Shown: in pieces, positions 5,120 to 7,093 of the stretch
How positions within the stretch are numbered: the stretch's first letter is position 1
How the letters are laid out: every line of letters begins with the position of its first letter
DNA from: Clostridiales bacterium
Lineage (GTDB): Bacteria; Bacillota_A; Clostridia; Christensenellales; Borkfalkiaceae
NCBI GenBank assembly: GCA_015055785.1
Contig: SVHQ01000089.1
Span: 1 to 7,093 of the forward strand
Reading direction: 5' to 3'
Length of the DNA stretch: 7,093 bases
Made by a program: the position numbers and the translations under genes
Notes under the pieces: generated by a model
Databases searched by the model: none
What the model was told of the DNA's origin: nothing
The model's input: only the letters and a program-made list of their open reading frames with translations

Positions 5120-5864
5120 CGAACAAGCAGTAGAAAAGGAAACCGCACAGACGGCAGAAGGCTATACGCCCGAATTTACCATTTTATATGAGGATAATCA
5201 TATTCTCGTGGTATTAAAACCGCAAATGACGGCTTGCTGTCCGGATGAAAGTAAGGATGATAATTTGCTTGACCAGATTAAAAAATACATCAAGATTGCC
5301 TATAATAAACCGGGCAATGTTTACGTTGGTTTGGTGCATAGATTAGACAGACCGACCGGCGGCGTTATGGTGTATGCAAAAACGAGCAAGGCAGCGGCGC
5401 GCTTGACGGCAGGTTTGCAGTCGGGTGAATTTGAAAAGAAATATTTGGCGGTGCTTTGCGGCGCTCCTGACACCGAGCGCGGTATTTTGACCAATTATTT
5501 GCGTAAAAATACGGTGAATAATATGGTGTATATTTGTACGCCGTCCGAAGAAGGCGCGAAGTTTGCTGAATTGGATTACAAAGTGATAGAGGACAAAGGC
5601 AAATACTCCCTTGTCGAGGTGCGTTTGCATACGGGCAGAACCCATCAAATTCGCGTGCAAATGGCAGGTATTTCCCATCCCATTTACGGGGATATGCGTT
5701 ATGGCGGAGCGTTGGCGCAAAAGGGTAAATTAGCGCTTTGGGCATATTCGCTTTCTTTCTTGCATCCCATTACGAAAGAGCGTTTAAAATTCATCGCTTG
5801 TCCCCCTGATACGGAAGTTCCTTGGAAAGCGTTTGACCTTACGAAAGTAGTGGAAATTCAGTAA
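5106..5864 (+). CDS. RluA-family RNA pseudouridine synthase
   Basis: A 252-residue enzyme that isomerises uridine to pseudouridine in rRNA or tRNA. LYEDNHILVVLKP (27-39) is the family's opening strand. VHRLDRPTGGVMVY (77-90) is the catalytic block with Asp81; the usual TSG is TGG here, a mild variant. KKYLAVLCG (111-119) follows. HTGRTHQIRVQMA (175-187) is the conserved RNA-binding and active-site segment. HPIYGDMRYGG (191-201) is also typical. There is no N-terminal S4 domain; residues 1-22 are an acidic, low-complexity lead. It therefore resembles the short single-domain RluA-type enzymes rather than RluC or RluD, and the target uridine cannot be named. It overlaps the methyltransferase gene by 14 nt and has its own AGGAGGT there. 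Both genes are expected on one transcript from 4095-4123, forming an RNA-modification pair. Confidence 0.88.
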   Translation: MTEINEQAVEKETAQTAEGYTPEFTILYEDNHILVVLKPQMTACCPDESKDDNLLDQIKKYIKIAYNKPGNVYVGLVHRLDRPTGGVMVYAKTSKAAARLTAGLQSGEFEKKYLAVLCGAPDTERGILTNYLRKNTVNNMVYICTPSEEGAKFAELDYKVIEDKGKYSLVEVRLHTGRTHQIRVQMAGISHPIYGDMRYGGALAQKGKLALWAYSLSFLHPITKERLKFIACPPDTEVPWKAFDLTKVVEIQ

Positions 5865-5918
5865 AAATGATAAAAAAAGCGTAAATTTTCAATAATTTAC
5901 GAAAAACAGTAAAAATGA
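5859..5918 (+). repeat. 12-bp direct repeat flanking the inverted repeat
   Basis: CAGTAAAAATGA occurs at 5859-5870, overlapping the stop codon of the pseudouridine synthase gene, and again at 5907-5918, one on each side of the hairpin at 5880-5901. Both copies are A-rich, so chance duplication is possible. Confidence 0.4.
5880..5901. terminator. Perfect 8-bp inverted repeat after the pseudouridine synthase gene
   Basis: CGTAAATT (5880-5887) and AATTTACG (5894-5901) form a perfect hairpin with loop TTCAAT. It is preceded by AAAAAAAG and followed by AAAAACAG, so the U-tract needed for intrinsic termination exists only on the minus strand. As a plus-strand terminator for the upstream operon it would be weak. 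It may instead be a protein-binding palindrome or an insulator against antisense reading. Confidence 0.45.
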
Positions 5919-5931
5919 AGGGTAAATGCGT

Positions 5932-5960
5932 TTGACAAATTTCGTGTTTGGGTGTAAAAT
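5932..5960 (+). promoter_or_regulatory. Strong sigma-A promoter of the surface-protein gene
   Basis: Consensus -35 TTGACA (5932-5937), 17-bp spacer, -10 TAAAAT (5955-5960). The predicted start point near 5967 leaves a leader of about 53 nt before ATG 6020. This is the most consensus-like -35 in the window, consistent with high expression of the exported protein. Confidence 0.85.
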
Positions 5961-6019
5961 AGATAAGCACGATGTTGTATAAAAGCAAAAGTTTACGAAA
6001 AAATGCGAGGCACATTTTA

Positions 6020-7093
6020 ATGAAAACAATTAACAAAAAATTAACAACTCTTATGCTTGCCGGTGCGCTTTGCGCGGCAACGATCGGCGGCGTAGCTGTA
6101 GTAAATCCTGTAGCGTCCTTGGCGGATGAAAAGGTGGCAAAAACGTATGCGGTTAAAGACGTATTTAGCGTATCCTCTGCGGAAGTAAAAGCAGACGAAA
6201 CGACGTCTTCCTTAACGGCACTTAATATTTCCGATGATGGTAAAGTTACCTTTAAGCGCGATTTGGCACTCAAATGGTATGAGGGAAAGAATGACGTAAA
6301 ATATCTCACGATGGAATTTGCTTTCAAAGCATTGAATTTTAAGAGTGTTTCCTTCACCGTAGAAAGCGAATCCGCATGGGCAACGGAAGCACAGAAAGCA
6401 ACGAACGTTGTTAAGTTTATCAATGAGAATGGTAACGTTTCCGTAAAAGTGAACGACGGCACGGCTGTTTCTACGCAGATTGTGGCAGGTAAAGATATCA
6501 AATTGAGCTTGGCGGCAGGCGAAGCAGACGGCGAATTCGGTGTAATGCTTGCAGTGGACGGCGGCGCTGCTACGAAAGCAGGCAGCTTCACCAACGTAGG
6601 TTCTAACTTCGCTGAAAATTCCAGCACGATGTCTCCGCTTGTTATCAGCGCGGACGTATCGGAAGATAAGACGGAAGAAAAAGCAGTTGTCCTTTTGAAA
6701 GAAATCAACGGTCAGAGATTTGACAACTTGACGCCGAAGTCGGAGACGGACAACACGCCTATGGTAAAAGATACCGCGGCTCCCGTACTTGTTGTAAACG
6801 AAGTTGTAAGCGGTTTCCATATCGGTACGCCGTTTGCGCTTGAATACGAAAAGATTGACGTTTTGCAGTCTTCCAATTATACGGAAAGCAAGACGTACTA
6901 TCAATATAACCCCACAGACAAAGCGGAAGATAGAAAATATGAATCTTTGACAACTTCCACGACCTTCATGGATACCGTTTATACGACGGAAAGCGGCAGA
7001 GTTACTTCCGTGTTCCTTGAAGAAGGCAAAGAATTTATTTCCGTTAAATTCTTGTTGGGCGATGATACCTACTCCGAAAAGGAAGGGGAGTTC
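6020..7093 (+). CDS. Secreted surface-type protein, N-terminal 358 residues (3' end outside window)
   Basis: The frame is open from ATG 6020 to the window end. GCGAGG (6005-6010) lies 9 nt before the start. Residues 1-35 are a classical signal peptide: MKTINKKL, hydrophobic TLMLAGALCAATIGGVAVV, then a likely signal-peptidase-I cut after SLA (33-35). The mature part is rich in Thr, Ser, Val, Glu and Lys, with alternating beta-strand character, has no Cys in the visible part, and shows no catalytic motif. KDTAAPVLVVNEV (about residues 251-263) looks like the 'TAPVL' entry strand of bacterial Ig-like or cadherin-like surface domains, with a Tyr-rich segment (YTESKTYYQYNP) after it. Such proteins usually end in further repeats and a wall or membrane anchor, which would lie beyond the window. 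It is transcribed from its own strong promoter. I cannot name a function; adhesin, S-layer-associated or glycan-binding roles are all possible. Confidence 0.8.
   Translation, partial: MKTINKKLTTLMLAGALCAATIGGVAVVNPVASLADEKVAKTYAVKDVFSVSSAEVKADETTSSLTALNISDDGKVTFKRDLALKWYEGKNDVKYLTMEFAFKALNFKSVSFTVESESAWATEAQKATNVVKFINENGNVSVKVNDGTAVSTQIVAGKDIKLSLAAGEADGEFGVMLAVDGGAATKAGSFTNVGSNFAENSSTMSPLVISADVSEDKTEEKAVVLLKEINGQRFDNLTPKSETDNTPMVKDTAAPVLVVNEVVSGFHIGTPFALEYEKIDVLQSSNYTESKTYYQYNPTDKAEDRKYESLTTSTTFMDTVYTTESGRVTSVFLEEGKEFISVKFLLGDDTYSEKEGEF

Noticed and set aside
5839..6904. Long minus-strand frames opposite the surface-protein gene
   Set aside because: They are antisense to a coding frame with signal peptide, ribosome binding site and consensus promoter. 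Their translations have no recognisable motifs and no starts with good sites.

Overview
This AT-rich window looks like a piece of a Clostridia-type (Firmicutes) chromosome. The evidence is AGGAGG-like ribosome binding sites, several textbook sigma-A promoters with 17-bp spacers, U-tract terminators, and proteins that read like clostridial family members. The exact taxon cannot be fixed from the sequence. No complete RNA gene, insertion sequence or CRISPR array is visible.

Left part (1 to about 1370). The window opens inside the 3' end of a polysaccharide-deacetylase-like gene. A decayed SGNH/GDSL hydrolase follows: its C-terminal half is easy to recognise but is split over frames, with a 4-bp duplication and an in-frame stop. 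A small, probably dead fragment comes next. This stretch ends at 1345-1367 in a perfect 23-nt tRNA 3' end (T-loop, 3' T-stem strand, 3' acceptor strand, discriminator A, CCA) that has no tRNA body and is followed by a terminator. I read this as the right attachment junction (attR-like) of an integrated or formerly integrated element, probably in a tRNA-Pro gene. The material to its left would then be the element's decaying end. A GGGGCAGT direct repeat 53 bases upstream of the tRNA fragment could be an integrase arm-type site.

Middle part (1570 to 4075). A minus-strand PlsC-like acyltransferase and a plus-strand two-gene unit diverge from back-to-back promoters at 2448-2476 and 2504-2532. The plus unit encodes an unrecognised small lipoprotein and a histidine-phosphatase-family enzyme, and ends at a hairpin terminator. 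Its leader carries a 42-bp tandem repeat with tiny reading frames.

Right part (4095 to 7093). A strong promoter drives an RlmI-like SAM-dependent RNA methyltransferase that overlaps an RluA-family pseudouridine synthase by 14 nt. This is a translationally coupled RNA-modification pair. After a short spacer with an inverted repeat and a consensus promoter, a large secreted surface-type protein begins and runs off the window end.

The best leads are the orphan tRNA 3' end with its possible integrase sites, the repeated leader of the lipoprotein gene, and the two unrecognised exported proteins. I see no convincing new multi-gene defence or biosynthetic system.
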